Origin: Neorhizobium galegae bv. officinalis
Lineage (GTDB): Bacteria; Pseudomonadota; Alphaproteobacteria; Rhizobiales; Rhizobiaceae
Length of the DNA stretch: 64,000 nt
Assembly: GCA_000985875.1 (NCBI GenBank)
Contig: CCRI01000017.1
Location: 62,001 to 126,000, forward strand
Direction of reading: 5' to 3'
Part shown: positions 7,219-15,788 of the stretch, piece by piece
Position numbering within the stretch: the stretch's first letter is position 1
Layout of the letters: every line of letters starts with the position of its first letter
Position numbers and translations under genes: made by a program
Notes under the pieces: model-generated
Seen by the model: only the letters and a program-made list of their open reading frames with translations
Database searches by the model: none
What the model was told of the DNA's origin: nothing

Positions 7219-9504
7219 TCAGAACGTCGCCTTGGCGGTCAGAAGGAAGCTGCGGCCCGGTTCGTAGAGGGGTCTGACGGTCCCAAATTCCTGACCATAG
7301 GTGGCGCGGTCCGCATAGGTCTCGTCGAAGACGTTCTGGACCTCGGCGCGGAAGGTGAAATTCGGCAGAGCCTCGGGCTTCCATTCGACGAAGGCGTTGA
7401 CCACCTCATAGGCCTTGTAGGCCTGGGCGCCGCCGGCGACATGGTCATATTCCGGGGCGATCTCGATATCGCCGCCGATCGTCAGGCCCCAGTCGACAAA
7501 TGTATGGGCGGCCGTGATGGTGATGATATCGCCAACCGGCGTGGCGAGATAGTTGCCGGTGTCGGAGTCGGCGGGAACGCCATCGATATCCACTCGGATA
7601 TGAGCGTATTTGACTTTCACATAGCCATTCGCCCACTCATAGCCTGCGCCGAGTTCGAACCCTTGTGATACCATGTCCCGTTCGATGATTGAACCTGTCG
7701 CGGCCGGGCTGTAGCGCACCGCACGCGCATTGTAGATGTCCGTCCGGAAAAGGCTTGCCTCTGCAGTGAAGCCTTCATATTCCGCCTCGAGCCCAACCAT
7801 GTAGTTGTTGGCGGTGACCGGTTCCGGCCCGTCGGGACCATAGGTCCAGGCTGGGTTCATGACGAAGTTTTCCGCCAGCGGTATGCCGGCCCAGACATGC
7901 GAGAAGCCGGCCTTGGCGGTCAGCACGTCCGTCAGGTCGTACTCACCGGAGATATTGGCGCTCAGGCCGCCATTGTCGTAATCCTGCCCGCCGACACCGG
8001 TGAACCACTGATAGTCCGCTCGACCGCCGAACGAAAGGCGGGTGCGGTCCCAGGGCTCCAGCCGTGCCTGTGCATAAAAGCCGGCATTCCGCGCCTTTTC
8101 TTTCGACGAATCGACGTCGGCATCCAGATCCGCGATGTCGGAATAGAAGTCGACGCCTGCGACGACATTGCCGATATCGAAGGAGAATTTGTTCTCGAAC
8201 TTCCCGTTGAAGCTGGTCGTGTTGCCGGTGGCGTCGAAACGATACCCCGCAGAGCCATAGACCGGGACGGTGACTTCCGAGCCGCTATAGGCAAGCACCA
8301 CTCTCGGATCCCACCAACCTTCGGGCGAGGTATCCGTATAGGTGAAGACAAGGTTCTGGCGGTCGATCTCGTAATTGCGCGTCAGCGGCTCCCATGGCGG
8401 CCGAACGATATGCCCGGCATTGGCGCGGTAGGGTCGCAATCCGTCGTCGCGGCTGCGATCGTAACTGATCTCGAAGCGGTCGCCGCTCTCCGCCTCATAG
8501 GCAAATTTGCCAAGGCCCGAGAGCAGGTCGGTTTCTGTGCCGGACACCTCTCTACCGTTTCCGCCGACGAAGTCGTCGCCCTTGGCAAAATTGAAATAGC
8601 CGAGGAACTCGAAACCCTCACGCTTGCCGTACGCGGAAAGCCCGGTCGTCACCGTATCGCTGTTGAAGTTGTAGGTCGATGTGACGAAGCCGCCGAAGGA
8701 TTTTCCCGGCGCCAGAAGATCGATCGCATCCTTGGTTTCGTAGTTGATCGAGCCGGCAAGCGCGCCGGGACCGGCGTCGGCCGGTGCGATGCCTGCGTCC
8801 ACGTCCACTGCCTTCAGCAGGCTCGGGTCGATCAGGTTGGTCGCGTTGTGATGGAAGACCTTGTTGTTCTGGCGCGCACCGTCGATGCTGACGGCGAGAT
8901 TGGTTTCTTCGACCCCGTGGACATAGACCTTCTGCGACATGGGAAGCGAGCTGCCCACCTGTATGCCGGCCTGTTCCCGGAACACGTCCGCGAGGTCGGT
9001 GGGGTTGATGCGCTCGAGCTGTTCAGGGCCGATGACGGTTTCGCCGACATCGCCTTCGGCGCCCGGCTGGCCCTGCAGGACGATCGGCCTCAGTGTCGTG
9101 GCTCCTTCGGCCGGCACATCGCCGGACGCATTTGCGGGAGTGCCGATGACGGCCGTGCCGTTGGCGATCCTGTAATTCACGCCCGTCCCTGCAAGCATGC
9201 GGGCGAGCGCCTGATCCGGCGTGAGATTGCCGCTGACAGCCTGTGCGGTGACGCCGCGGGAAGTCGAGGCAGCCAGCGTCACCTGAAGGCCGGACTGGCG
9301 GCCGAAGCTATTGAGAGCCGAAGCGAGTGGCTGAGCCGGGATATTGAAGCTGCGCGTCGCCGTCTGGGCGAGAGCCGGGGATGTAAAAATCGCGCTTCCG
9401 CCAATCGCGGCGGCCGCGACCGTTGTCATCAATCTCACTGCAAAAGCGTTCCGCCTGCCCTTTGCCCCCACGCCACGCACTACTACACTTACCGGCAAAA
9501 TCAT
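7219..9504 (-). CDS. TonB-dependent siderophore receptor with N-terminal STN signalling domain
   Basis: A 761-residue outer-membrane receptor. After a long signal peptide ending near ALA (about residue 46) comes a secretin/TonB N-terminal (STN) domain at roughly 52-120 (FNIPAQPLASALNSFG to GTAVIG). A TonB-box-like IVLQG follows, then the plug with YVHGVEETNLAVSIDGARQ and a beta-barrel ending in the canonical C-terminal phenylalanine. STN-bearing receptors such as FecA and FpvA signal ligand occupancy to a FecR-type anti-sigma factor. Exactly such a FecR and a FecI-like sigma factor lie just upstream on the same strand. The ATG at 9504 has AGGAG about 10 nt upstream. It is likely the receptor for the siderophore made by the adjacent biosynthetic genes. 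Confidence 0.92.
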   Translation of the reverse strand: MILPVSVVVRGVGAKGRRNAFAVRLMTTVAAAAIGGSAIFTSPALAQTATRSFNIPAQPLASALNSFGRQSGLQVTLAASTSRGVTAQAVSGNLTPDQALARMLAGTGVNYRIANGTAVIGTPANASGDVPAEGATTLRPIVLQGQPGAEGDVGETVIGPEQLERINPTDLADVFREQAGIQVGSSLPMSQKVYVHGVEETNLAVSIDGARQNNKVFHHNATNLIDPSLLKAVDVDAGIAPADAGPGALAGSINYETKDAIDLLAPGKSFGGFVTSTYNFNSDTVTTGLSAYGKREGFEFLGYFNFAKGDDFVGGNGREVSGTETDLLSGLGKFAYEAESGDRFEISYDRSRDDGLRPYRANAGHIVRPPWEPLTRNYEIDRQNLVFTYTDTSPEGWWDPRVVLAYSGSEVTVPVYGSAGYRFDATGNTTSFNGKFENKFSFDIGNVVAGVDFYSDIADLDADVDSSKEKARNAGFYAQARLEPWDRTRLSFGGRADYQWFTGVGGQDYDNGGLSANISGEYDLTDVLTAKAGFSHVWAGIPLAENFVMNPAWTYGPDGPEPVTANNYMVGLEAEYEGFTAEASLFRTDIYNARAVRYSPAATGSIIERDMVSQGFELGAGYEWANGYVKVKYAHIRVDIDGVPADSDTGNYLATPVGDIITITAAHTFVDWGLTIGGDIEIAPEYDHVAGGAQAYKAYEVVNAFVEWKPEALPNFTFRAEVQNVFDETYADRATYGQEFGTVRPLYEPGRSFLLTAKATF

Positions 9505-9626
9505 CCGCCCCGTCTCCTGCTACACTGTCTTCGCCAAGGCCCCCCGGCCTGCGCTTCAGGATAGAGACGACTGCGCCCGGCGCTTTTTTCACCGCATCGC
9601 AAAAATTTTCAGGAAATTTTAACGGC

Positions 9627-10601
9627 CTAGAAAAGCGCTAGCACCCTGAGATAGGGCGAGATGTGGTGCACCCTGCCGCCATAGGGCTGGACCAGCGCTT
9701 CGAGCGCCCGATCGGGATCGGAGAGATCGTAGAGACCGGTGACGCGCCGATTGGCGAGATCGCCGCTCGGGATGCTGATCCAGGCGGAGTGATAGCGCTG
9801 CAGCTCGTCGACGACCGAGGCGACCGTCACGTCATTGACGAACAGCCGTCCGTTCCGCCAGGCCGCCATGTCTTCCGGCGCCAGTCTTGCACGCGACACC
9901 TGGCCATCGGTGCGGCTGACGGTCACGGAATCGCCGGGAGAAAGCTCGAAGGTTTTCGCCGCGCCGTCGACCGTGAGGCCAACCAACCCGCGAACCAGTT
10001 CCACCGTCGTATCTTCGGGCTTGATATGGACGTCGAACGCGGTGCCGAGCACGGTGACATTCACGCCGGCTGCGGTGACGGTAAAGGGCCGCGCCGGATC
10101 ATGTTTGACGTCGAAGAAGGCTTCGCCGGAAAGCAGCGTCACATGCCGTGCGCCGTTGGCGAAATCCGTATCGATCGCGCTTTCGGCGCCGAGTTCGACC
10201 GCGCTGCCGTCCTCGAGCGTGATCTTGCGCAGTTCGGCCGTTGCAGTCCTGAAATCTGCCCGGTAGCGAATGAAGAGCGAGGGGCCGGCCAACGCCAGCA
10301 CAAGACAGGCCGCCAGCGCCAGCGCCGCGCCCGCACCCAAGACCCGCCGTCGGTGGCGGGCGGCAAGCATTTTCGCCTGGCCGGCCGGTCTCCAGAGGTC
10401 TTGATGTATGGGCGTTGTCTCGCCCATCAGCTCCCAGGTCTTGCAGGCCTTCGTCCAGGCATCGCGATTTGCAGGCGAGCGCTCGAACCAGCGGCCGAAA
10501 TCGCGCTCGTCGGCGGCTGTACGATGTGGTTCGCGCAGGCGCAGGAACCAGTCCATCGCCTCCTCCAGAATGCTCTCGTCCGTTTTGTCGTGCCCTGCCA
10601 A
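9627..10601 (-). CDS. FecR-like anti-sigma factor / transmembrane sensor
   Basis: A 324-residue sensor. The N-terminal cytoplasmic DUF4880 segment (EEAMDWFLRLREP, then FERSPANRDAWTKACKTWELMG) binds the partner sigma factor. A single transmembrane helix follows at about 87-107 (GAGAALALAACLVLALAGPSL). The periplasmic FecR domain (ITLEDGSAVELGAESAI, then VLGTAFDVHI) and a C-terminal STN-contacting region (NRRVTGLYDLSDPDRALEALVQPYGG) complete it. It sits between the FecI-like sigma gene and the STN receptor, as in fecIRA. It presumably relays receptor occupancy by ferric siderophore to the sigma factor. Confidence 0.92.
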   Translation of the reverse strand: MAGHDKTDESILEEAMDWFLRLREPHRTAADERDFGRWFERSPANRDAWTKACKTWELMGETTPIHQDLWRPAGQAKMLAARHRRRVLGAGAALALAACLVLALAGPSLFIRYRADFRTATAELRKITLEDGSAVELGAESAIDTDFANGARHVTLLSGEAFFDVKHDPARPFTVTAAGVNVTVLGTAFDVHIKPEDTTVELVRGLVGLTVDGAAKTFELSPGDSVTVSRTDGQVSRARLAPEDMAAWRNGRLFVNDVTVASVVDELQRYHSAWISIPSGDLANRRVTGLYDLSDPDRALEALVQPYGGRVHHISPYLRVLALF

Positions 10602-10701
10602 GTCTCAACCTGCTTCGGATGTCTTGCGATCTCTATCCGAAATTCCCCTTCTTGCGTAGAAACGATTGGCTGGTCCGGATTTTTCGCATGTGTGGAGATA
10701 T

Positions 10702-11217
10702 TCAGGCGTTTTTCCTGTCGAGCGCGGTGGCGATCTTGACCATGGCGGTCCGCACGTGGCGATGGGCGGTGGCAACGGAGATGCCCAGGTGATCGGCCAC
10801 GCCTTCGAGCGTATGGCCGCCGAAACGGTACATTTCCACCGCAATCCGGATCTCGCTTGGAAGCGCGTCGAGTGCTGCCGCCGCAACGCGCACCTCGTCG
10901 CCGAACATCACCGTCTGTTCGGGATTGTCGGCGGCCTGTGGAATGGTCCAGAAGGGCGGGTCTTCGGCATGGCCACGATACTCGATCTTACGGCGCTTCA
11001 AGACGTCGAAGGAGAGATTGCGGACGATGCGATAGAGATAGGCAAGCCCCTGGCGCGCCGATTCGCCGGGCGTCTTCCCCGGCGCGAAACGCAGATAGGC
11101 TTCCTGCACGATGTCCTCGGCCGCTTCCCGGGAGCCCAGGATCCGAGCGGCATAGTCGACCAGCGCCGAGCGGTGGGCGAGATAGAGGCTGTGACGACTT
11201 TCAGCTTCCAAGGTCAT
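10702..11217 (-). CDS. FecI-like extracytoplasmic-function sigma factor
   Basis: A 171-residue ECF sigma factor with region 2 (LVDYAARILGSREAAEDIVQEAYLRF, then YRIVRNLSFDVLKRRK) and region 4 (ALDALPSEIRIAVEMYRFGGHTLEGVADHLGISVATAHRHV) of the FecI group. It is followed 100 bp downstream by the FecR-like gene and then the receptor, the standard order of iron-starvation sigma systems. It likely drives receptor and uptake expression when ferric siderophore is bound. A TGA-N9-TCA element lies 130 bp upstream, suggesting iron repression of the sigma gene itself. Confidence 0.93.
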   Translation of the reverse strand: MTLEAESRHSLYLAHRSALVDYAARILGSREAAEDIVQEAYLRFAPGKTPGESARQGLAYLYRIVRNLSFDVLKRRKIEYRGHAEDPPFWTIPQAADNPEQTVMFGDEVRVAAAALDALPSEIRIAVEMYRFGGHTLEGVADHLGISVATAHRHVRTAMVKIATALDRKNA

Positions 11218-11346
11218 GGGGTCAGAGTATCTGAGCTCGTCTAATATGCTGACCCAGCGCTCGCCACGATGTGCAACGGCTGGGTCGATGATATGAATGA
11301 CATGGTTGGTTTGCCCATCATGCGGCGCATATCTATCATCAAAAAC

Positions 11347-11361
11347 TTGAATGCAATAGTC
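11347..11361 (-). promoter_or_regulatory. Candidate RirA-type iron-responsive (IRO) box upstream of fecI-like gene
   Basis: TGA (11347-11349), nine bases, TCA (11359-11361) matches the TGA-N9-TCA core described for RirA-controlled iron genes in rhizobia. It sits in the 259-bp gap before the sigma factor gene. The core is short, so a chance match is possible; its position before an iron-starvation sigma gene supports it. Confidence 0.45.
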
Positions 11362-11476
11362 ATATTATGATGGCGGCAGCAAAGGCGTGGATTGCCTCTG
11401 CTGCCGTTATAGGTCCTGCACCCGTCGCGACACTTTGAGAAGGACGCGAGGCGGGAGAGATATGCATATTTCAGCC

Positions 11477-12778
11477 CTATCCGGCGGCTCTTCGGAGCTT
11501 CGGGGCAGTGAGCGGTACGTTTTGGTCGCACCAATCGGAAAAGACCTCGCCAAGCCTGTCCTTCAGTTTGCGTTCCAGCCGGTCGGCCTCGTCAAGGCGC
11601 TCGAAGACGGCACCGGCCTGGGTCCTGTCACCGGTCTGGCTGAGCTTCATGCAGACGTAATGCAGGTTCTTCAGCGATTGCACGAGCGCTTCGATCTCCT
11701 CGCACCAGGTCTCGAATTCGGCGGCAGGCAGCTTCAGGGCGCGCCAGAAGAAGGCGAAACCGTGCTCATAGGCATATTTGCGGATGGTGATCACCGGTAG
11801 TTCGCGCACCGCGGATGCCAGGTTCGCCAGCTGCAGCCCGTTGCGGCCCTCGATATGGGCCGTGACAATGCTGCGTACGGCATCGGACAGCGGATTGCGG
11901 TCGGCGACGAAGCAGGCCTCGAAATAATCCCTGAGGTCTTCCGGCGCCGGATTGCGTACCTGTGCGTTGTCGAAGACGTAACCGCCGCCGACCGTCGGCT
12001 GCATGATCGCGTGGATCACCTTTTCCCGCTCGATCTCGCCTTCCCACCGGTAGTCGGGATCATGCACGAACCATTTGTCCGGATCGGCGGTCTTCTGCAG
12101 CATCAGGTAATGCGGGAAGGGGTTCTGGTTGAATTTGTTCTCGCGCTCCGGGAGATGGAACATGTCGAGCATGACCATGACCGAGCCGGTGTCGGGCCGG
12201 CTGTCGACGAGGTCGAAAAGCGTGGCAAGGTTGTCGCTCTTGGATCTTGCCGGGTCGTACCACTCCCGGACCTGGACCTGGTAAAGCCGCTGGAACCAGT
12301 CGCGGAAGAAGTCCTGGGTGATCTCCGGCGAATGGTAGAGGAGCTGGAAGCCTTCGCTGACGGTGAACCTCGCATCCCAGACCCCGAAATAGAAGGGCCG
12401 CTGGTCGAGCCCCTGCCGTTTCAGGCCGTCGCAGACGCAACTGACGAAACAATGCACCTTGATGTCGTAATAGGCCTCGCCGTGGACGCCCTCATCCGCC
12501 GTCCCGCCCGTCATCGGGAATGACGGAATGATGGCCTTCGGCACATAGAGCGCCACGAGATCCGCAACCGTGTCGAGCTCCTGCCGCGCGATCGCCTCTT
12601 CAGGCATGGCAAGGCCGTATTCCAGCTCGAGATTGAGGAAGATCTGCAGGATCAGAACGGAATCGAGATAAAGATCCTCGTTGAGGCGCGCTTCCGGCGC
12701 GAAGCCACGCATATGCGGATGGGCCATGTGTTCGGAAAGCACGGTATGGACGGCTTCGAGGATATCTTCGCGGTTCAT
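11477..12778 (-). CDS. Aryl carrier protein fused to AsbE-like (DUF6005-type) petrobactin condensation domain
   Basis: A 433-residue protein of two parts. Residues 1-80 are a carrier-protein domain with the phosphopantetheine site LYLDSVLILQ (Ser40). The remaining 350 residues resemble AsbE, the enzyme that moves 3,4-dihydroxybenzoate from its carrier onto a polyamine; examples are YYDIKVHCFVSCVCDG and a long region with WFVHDPDYRWEGEIE. In Bacillus, AsbD (about 91 residues) and AsbE (about 327) are separate; here their summed length appears as one chain. I chose the ATG at 12778, which overlaps the aryl ligase stop by 4 bp (ATGA); longer in-frame extensions would lie inside that gene. It is the last of four overlapping biosynthetic genes. 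The assignment rests on recognition of family and order, not on an alignment. Confidence 0.78.
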   Translation of the reverse strand: MNREDILEAVHTVLSEHMAHPHMRGFAPEARLNEDLYLDSVLILQIFLNLELEYGLAMPEEAIARQELDTVADLVALYVPKAIIPSFPMTGGTADEGVHGEAYYDIKVHCFVSCVCDGLKRQGLDQRPFYFGVWDARFTVSEGFQLLYHSPEITQDFFRDWFQRLYQVQVREWYDPARSKSDNLATLFDLVDSRPDTGSVMVMLDMFHLPERENKFNQNPFPHYLMLQKTADPDKWFVHDPDYRWEGEIEREKVIHAIMQPTVGGGYVFDNAQVRNPAPEDLRDYFEACFVADRNPLSDAVRSIVTAHIEGRNGLQLANLASAVRELPVITIRKYAYEHGFAFFWRALKLPAAEFETWCEEIEALVQSLKNLHYVCMKLSQTGDRTQAGAVFERLDEADRLERKLKDRLGEVFSDWCDQNVPLTAPKLRRAAG

Positions 12779-14055
12779 GAGGCAACTCCTGCTTCGGGGC
12801 CTGCGAACTCGCCGGCCGCATGGCGGGCCGCGACCTCGCGGCGGCTGATCTTGCCGTTCGCCTGACGGGGGACTTCTGCGACCTGGATCATTTCCATCGG
12901 CAACTGGTGGCTGGCGAGATGTCGGCTGCACCAGGCGCGGATATCCTGCGGTGCCACCGGCTGATTGGCGCTGTAGAGCAAGGCGACGCGTTCTCCGGCA
13001 AAACGGTCGCTCCTGCGGAAGGCAACGGCGTCGGTGATACCAGGCATGGCCATCACCGCGTCCTCCACGTCACCGGGATAGACGTTGAGCCCCGACACGT
13101 TGATCATGTCGTCCATGCGCGACACGAAGACCAGCATGCCGTCCGCGCGGCGGTAGCCGAGGTCGCGGGTGTGGATTGCCGTGCCGCCATCGCTCCGGAC
13201 GACTATCTCGCCGGTATCGTCAGGGCCTGTTCCGGTCTCGGCCGCCAGATGCGGCAGGACGAAACCCATGTCGCCTGCGGCCCGCATGTCCGGATTGATG
13301 GCGATGCAGCCGGATTCCGAGCAGCCATATTGCTGGAACAGATGCTCGCTTCTTGCGCGGATCTGCACGAACCATGGATCGGGCAGCAGTGTACCGGAGG
13401 TCATCGCGGCATGGAGCTTTTCTCCCTCCGGCAAAAGCCGCGAGAGCGTGTGGAGGATCGCCGGGGAGGAATAGAGAAGCGGTCGCTCGGTCTCGCGCAG
13501 CACTTTCAGGAGATATTTCGGATTGGCGGTCTCGACGATGACAGGGACCTGGCCGCGCTTGAGAGCCACGAGAATCCCGCAGATCAGCCCGTAGGAATGG
13601 GTGGTCGGGCAGGCGATGACCGGCGTCATGCCTTCGGGTTCGCGGAAGGTTGCGACATAACTTTCGACTTCCCGCTCGATTTCGGCCCAGGGCCGGGCGA
13701 TGCATTTTGCTGCCCCGGTCGTTCCCGAACTCATGTGCAGCAGCCGTCCCGGCCCTTTCGCCTCCTGCCTCGTCTCGAGTACTTCCGCCGTCAGGCTGTT
13801 GTAGAAAAGCCGGTCGCAGTTGGCCGTAGTCGCCAGTTTTCGGGCGGCGGCATAGGGCGTGCCGGGATGAATCGGCAGGACGCTGGCGCCGGCCTTTCGG
13901 ATGGCGAAGAACAGGGACAGCCATTGCGTCGTTTCGCTGAAGCAGACCGCGTAGTGGCCGCTGTCGTTCTCAGCAAGACCGATCTGCGCGGCGATGCGTC
14001 TCGATGTTTCATCGAAATAGGCGTGATCGTAGAGCCGTCCATCGATCTGGATCAT
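12775..14055 (-). CDS. asbC: Aryl-AMP ligase of siderophore biosynthesis (AsbC-like, ANL superfamily)
   Basis: A 426-residue adenylate-forming enzyme with the P-loop LLHMSSGTTGAAKC near residue 105-118, FQQYGCSESG (the A5-type motif) and the hinge and C-terminal region with RMDDMINVSGLNVYPGDVEDAV and ANGKISRREV, which carries the catalytic lysine. It is shorter than typical 500-residue ligases, like AsbC (about 412). The expected reaction is ATP-dependent activation of 3,4-dihydroxybenzoate and loading onto the carrier domain encoded immediately downstream. It overlaps its neighbours by 4 bp on both sides. A different aryl acid such as 2,3-dihydroxybenzoate cannot be excluded from sequence alone. 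Confidence 0.8.
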   Translation of the reverse strand: MIQIDGRLYDHAYFDETSRRIAAQIGLAENDSGHYAVCFSETTQWLSLFFAIRKAGASVLPIHPGTPYAAARKLATTANCDRLFYNSLTAEVLETRQEAKGPGRLLHMSSGTTGAAKCIARPWAEIEREVESYVATFREPEGMTPVIACPTTHSYGLICGILVALKRGQVPVIVETANPKYLLKVLRETERPLLYSSPAILHTLSRLLPEGEKLHAAMTSGTLLPDPWFVQIRARSEHLFQQYGCSESGCIAINPDMRAAGDMGFVLPHLAAETGTGPDDTGEIVVRSDGGTAIHTRDLGYRRADGMLVFVSRMDDMINVSGLNVYPGDVEDAVMAMPGITDAVAFRRSDRFAGERVALLYSANQPVAPQDIRAWCSRHLASHQLPMEMIQVAEVPRQANGKISRREVAARHAAGEFAGPEAGVAS

Positions 14056-15788
14056 GGCTTTCTCCTTCGTTCAGACGTCCTGGCAGCCAAGGCATTCGGC
14101 ACCTCGTGGTGATATTCCGGCTTCAGCGCGAGGAGCTTTCGGGTGACCAGGGATTCGGTGAGGATGAGAGCGCGGTCGTGCCCCAGCAGCGATTGCCGGT
14201 GCTGCATGTCCCGCTCTTGCGCATAGCCGGCGAGCAGGTTTTCGACCCGCTGCCAGAAACGGAATTCCGGAAGGCCGTAACAGACGTCGAGAAGATGCGA
14301 GATCTCCGCCAGATTGAACACGAAAAGCGTGTCCATCACGAGTTCCCGCAGGGAATCGAGATTGTCCGTCCAGTAATACTGATCCGGTTCCGCATGGCGG
14401 TAGAGCGGGTTCAGCGAAGCGAAATCCGGAGCTCTCTTCGGCTCGCGCAGAAAATCGGGCGCAAATTCCACGCTCTCGTGGAAATCGCGCAGGATAAGCC
14501 GCACCGGCCAGCCGTTCCGATGGACGAGCAGCATATTCTGGCCGTGGGCTTCAACGGCGATCCCGTGGGCGACAAGGAGGTGCCAGACAGGCAGGACGGC
14601 GACCTCCAGAAGCCGGTTCATCCACGGCATGAGACCGAAACGCTCGATCCACTCATCCGCAAAGGGCTTGCCGTCCGATTCGATCATCATCAGGGCGTTG
14701 AACGGGATGATTGCCTCGCCGGGCGACAGAGTCACCTCGGCATTCTCCCGCCAGATCGCGCCCAGCTGGCCGGCCAATGGCCCTCCGGCATCGGCGATGA
14801 CCCCGGCATATTCCTGCAGGATGGCGAGCGGGAATTCCCGGCCAAACAACGGATCGTCGCGGACGATGCCGGCGATCCAGGCGGATAGAGCCGGCGCCGT
14901 GCAGACCGAATGCGGCTCCAGCGTCCTGCGAGACGAAGTGTTGACGATGTTGAGCGGCAGCTTGATGCTTGCCGCGAGGGGCCGGTCGATATTGAACAGG
15001 GACCGGACTGATTGGCTCGCGACGTAACGATCACCGGCGGGGCCGAGGCAATGCGCCTCTCCGGCGGCGGTCCACCCCGCGCGCATGGTTTCGCCAAGGT
15101 CTTTCCATTGCCACGGGTGGAGCGGCATCAGCCCGAAATCCTCGGCCGACAAGCCGAGCTGCTTCCGCCTCGCCTCCAGCGCTGTCCAGGTCTCGTCGCC
15201 AAGTTCGGCACGCCAGAAGGCATCTCTGCTGCCCGGAAGCGCGTGGGCGAGATGTTTTTGCGCGACGAGCAGCCAGACGAGCTGGAATGCCTGCCCGGCT
15301 TCCGGTCCATAGGCGGCATGATCGGCGAACGAAAATCCGGTTCTGGCTCTGTAACAGGGATGGTACGGATGCCCTTCGTCGACGGCACCTTCCAGTTCGA
15401 CAAGTGAGAGGGTGCGGCGGTTCTTGAAGGGCAGATTCTGGTGGTTCCATTCGGAAAAGGCGATCGTCTGCTCTAGCTCGCCGAGCAGCTTGCCGCGCGT
15501 GATGCCGGTGCCGGGCAATGACGGGATGATCGCGCCAAGCGATGCGCTTTCCCAATCGCCATCCAGGGCCCGCATCTCCACCGATCCCTTTGCGATGCGG
15601 GCGCGTCCGAACGGGCCGATTGTGCCGCGGCACCGGAATTCCCGGCCGCCGAGCATCCACTGAAATTGCGTCGCATCGCCACAGTCGCTTTCGCGCACCT
15701 CTATGATGCCCTCGAACAGCAGTGCCGCCACGAGCTGGCGGATGACGCGGTCGCGAGGTTCTCCCGCGGCTTCAAGAGGCAATGGCAT
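14052..15788 (-). CDS. asbB: NIS siderophore synthetase, IucA/IucC family (AsbB-like)
   Basis: A 578-residue NRPS-independent siderophore synthetase that joins a carboxylate (citrate or a citryl intermediate) to an amine using ATP. Family landmarks are LMPLHPWQWKDLGE, the SVRSLFNIDRP to KLPLNIVNTSSRRTL nucleotide-binding segment, and the ferritin-like C-terminal part with GIAVEAHGQNMLL and LRDFHESV. The ATG at 15788 was chosen because GAGGA precedes it by 7 nt; a TTG 21 bp upstream is less likely. It overlaps the upstream synthetase gene by 17 bp and the aryl ligase gene by 4 bp. By position it corresponds to AsbB, the second condensation step in petrobactin assembly. Confidence 0.82.
   Translation of the reverse strand: MPLPLEAAGEPRDRVIRQLVAALLFEGIIEVRESDCGDATQFQWMLGGREFRCRGTIGPFGRARIAKGSVEMRALDGDWESASLGAIIPSLPGTGITRGKLLGELEQTIAFSEWNHQNLPFKNRRTLSLVELEGAVDEGHPYHPCYRARTGFSFADHAAYGPEAGQAFQLVWLLVAQKHLAHALPGSRDAFWRAELGDETWTALEARRKQLGLSAEDFGLMPLHPWQWKDLGETMRAGWTAAGEAHCLGPAGDRYVASQSVRSLFNIDRPLAASIKLPLNIVNTSSRRTLEPHSVCTAPALSAWIAGIVRDDPLFGREFPLAILQEYAGVIADAGGPLAGQLGAIWRENAEVTLSPGEAIIPFNALMMIESDGKPFADEWIERFGLMPWMNRLLEVAVLPVWHLLVAHGIAVEAHGQNMLLVHRNGWPVRLILRDFHESVEFAPDFLREPKRAPDFASLNPLYRHAEPDQYYWTDNLDSLRELVMDTLFVFNLAEISHLLDVCYGLPEFRFWQRVENLLAGYAQERDMQHRQSLLGHDRALILTESLVTRKLLALKPEYHHEVPNALAARTSERRRKP

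Noticed and set aside
7897..9564. 555-codon frame opposite the TonB receptor
   Set aside because: It is a shadow of a real receptor with STN, plug and barrel features; no ribosome site or domain.
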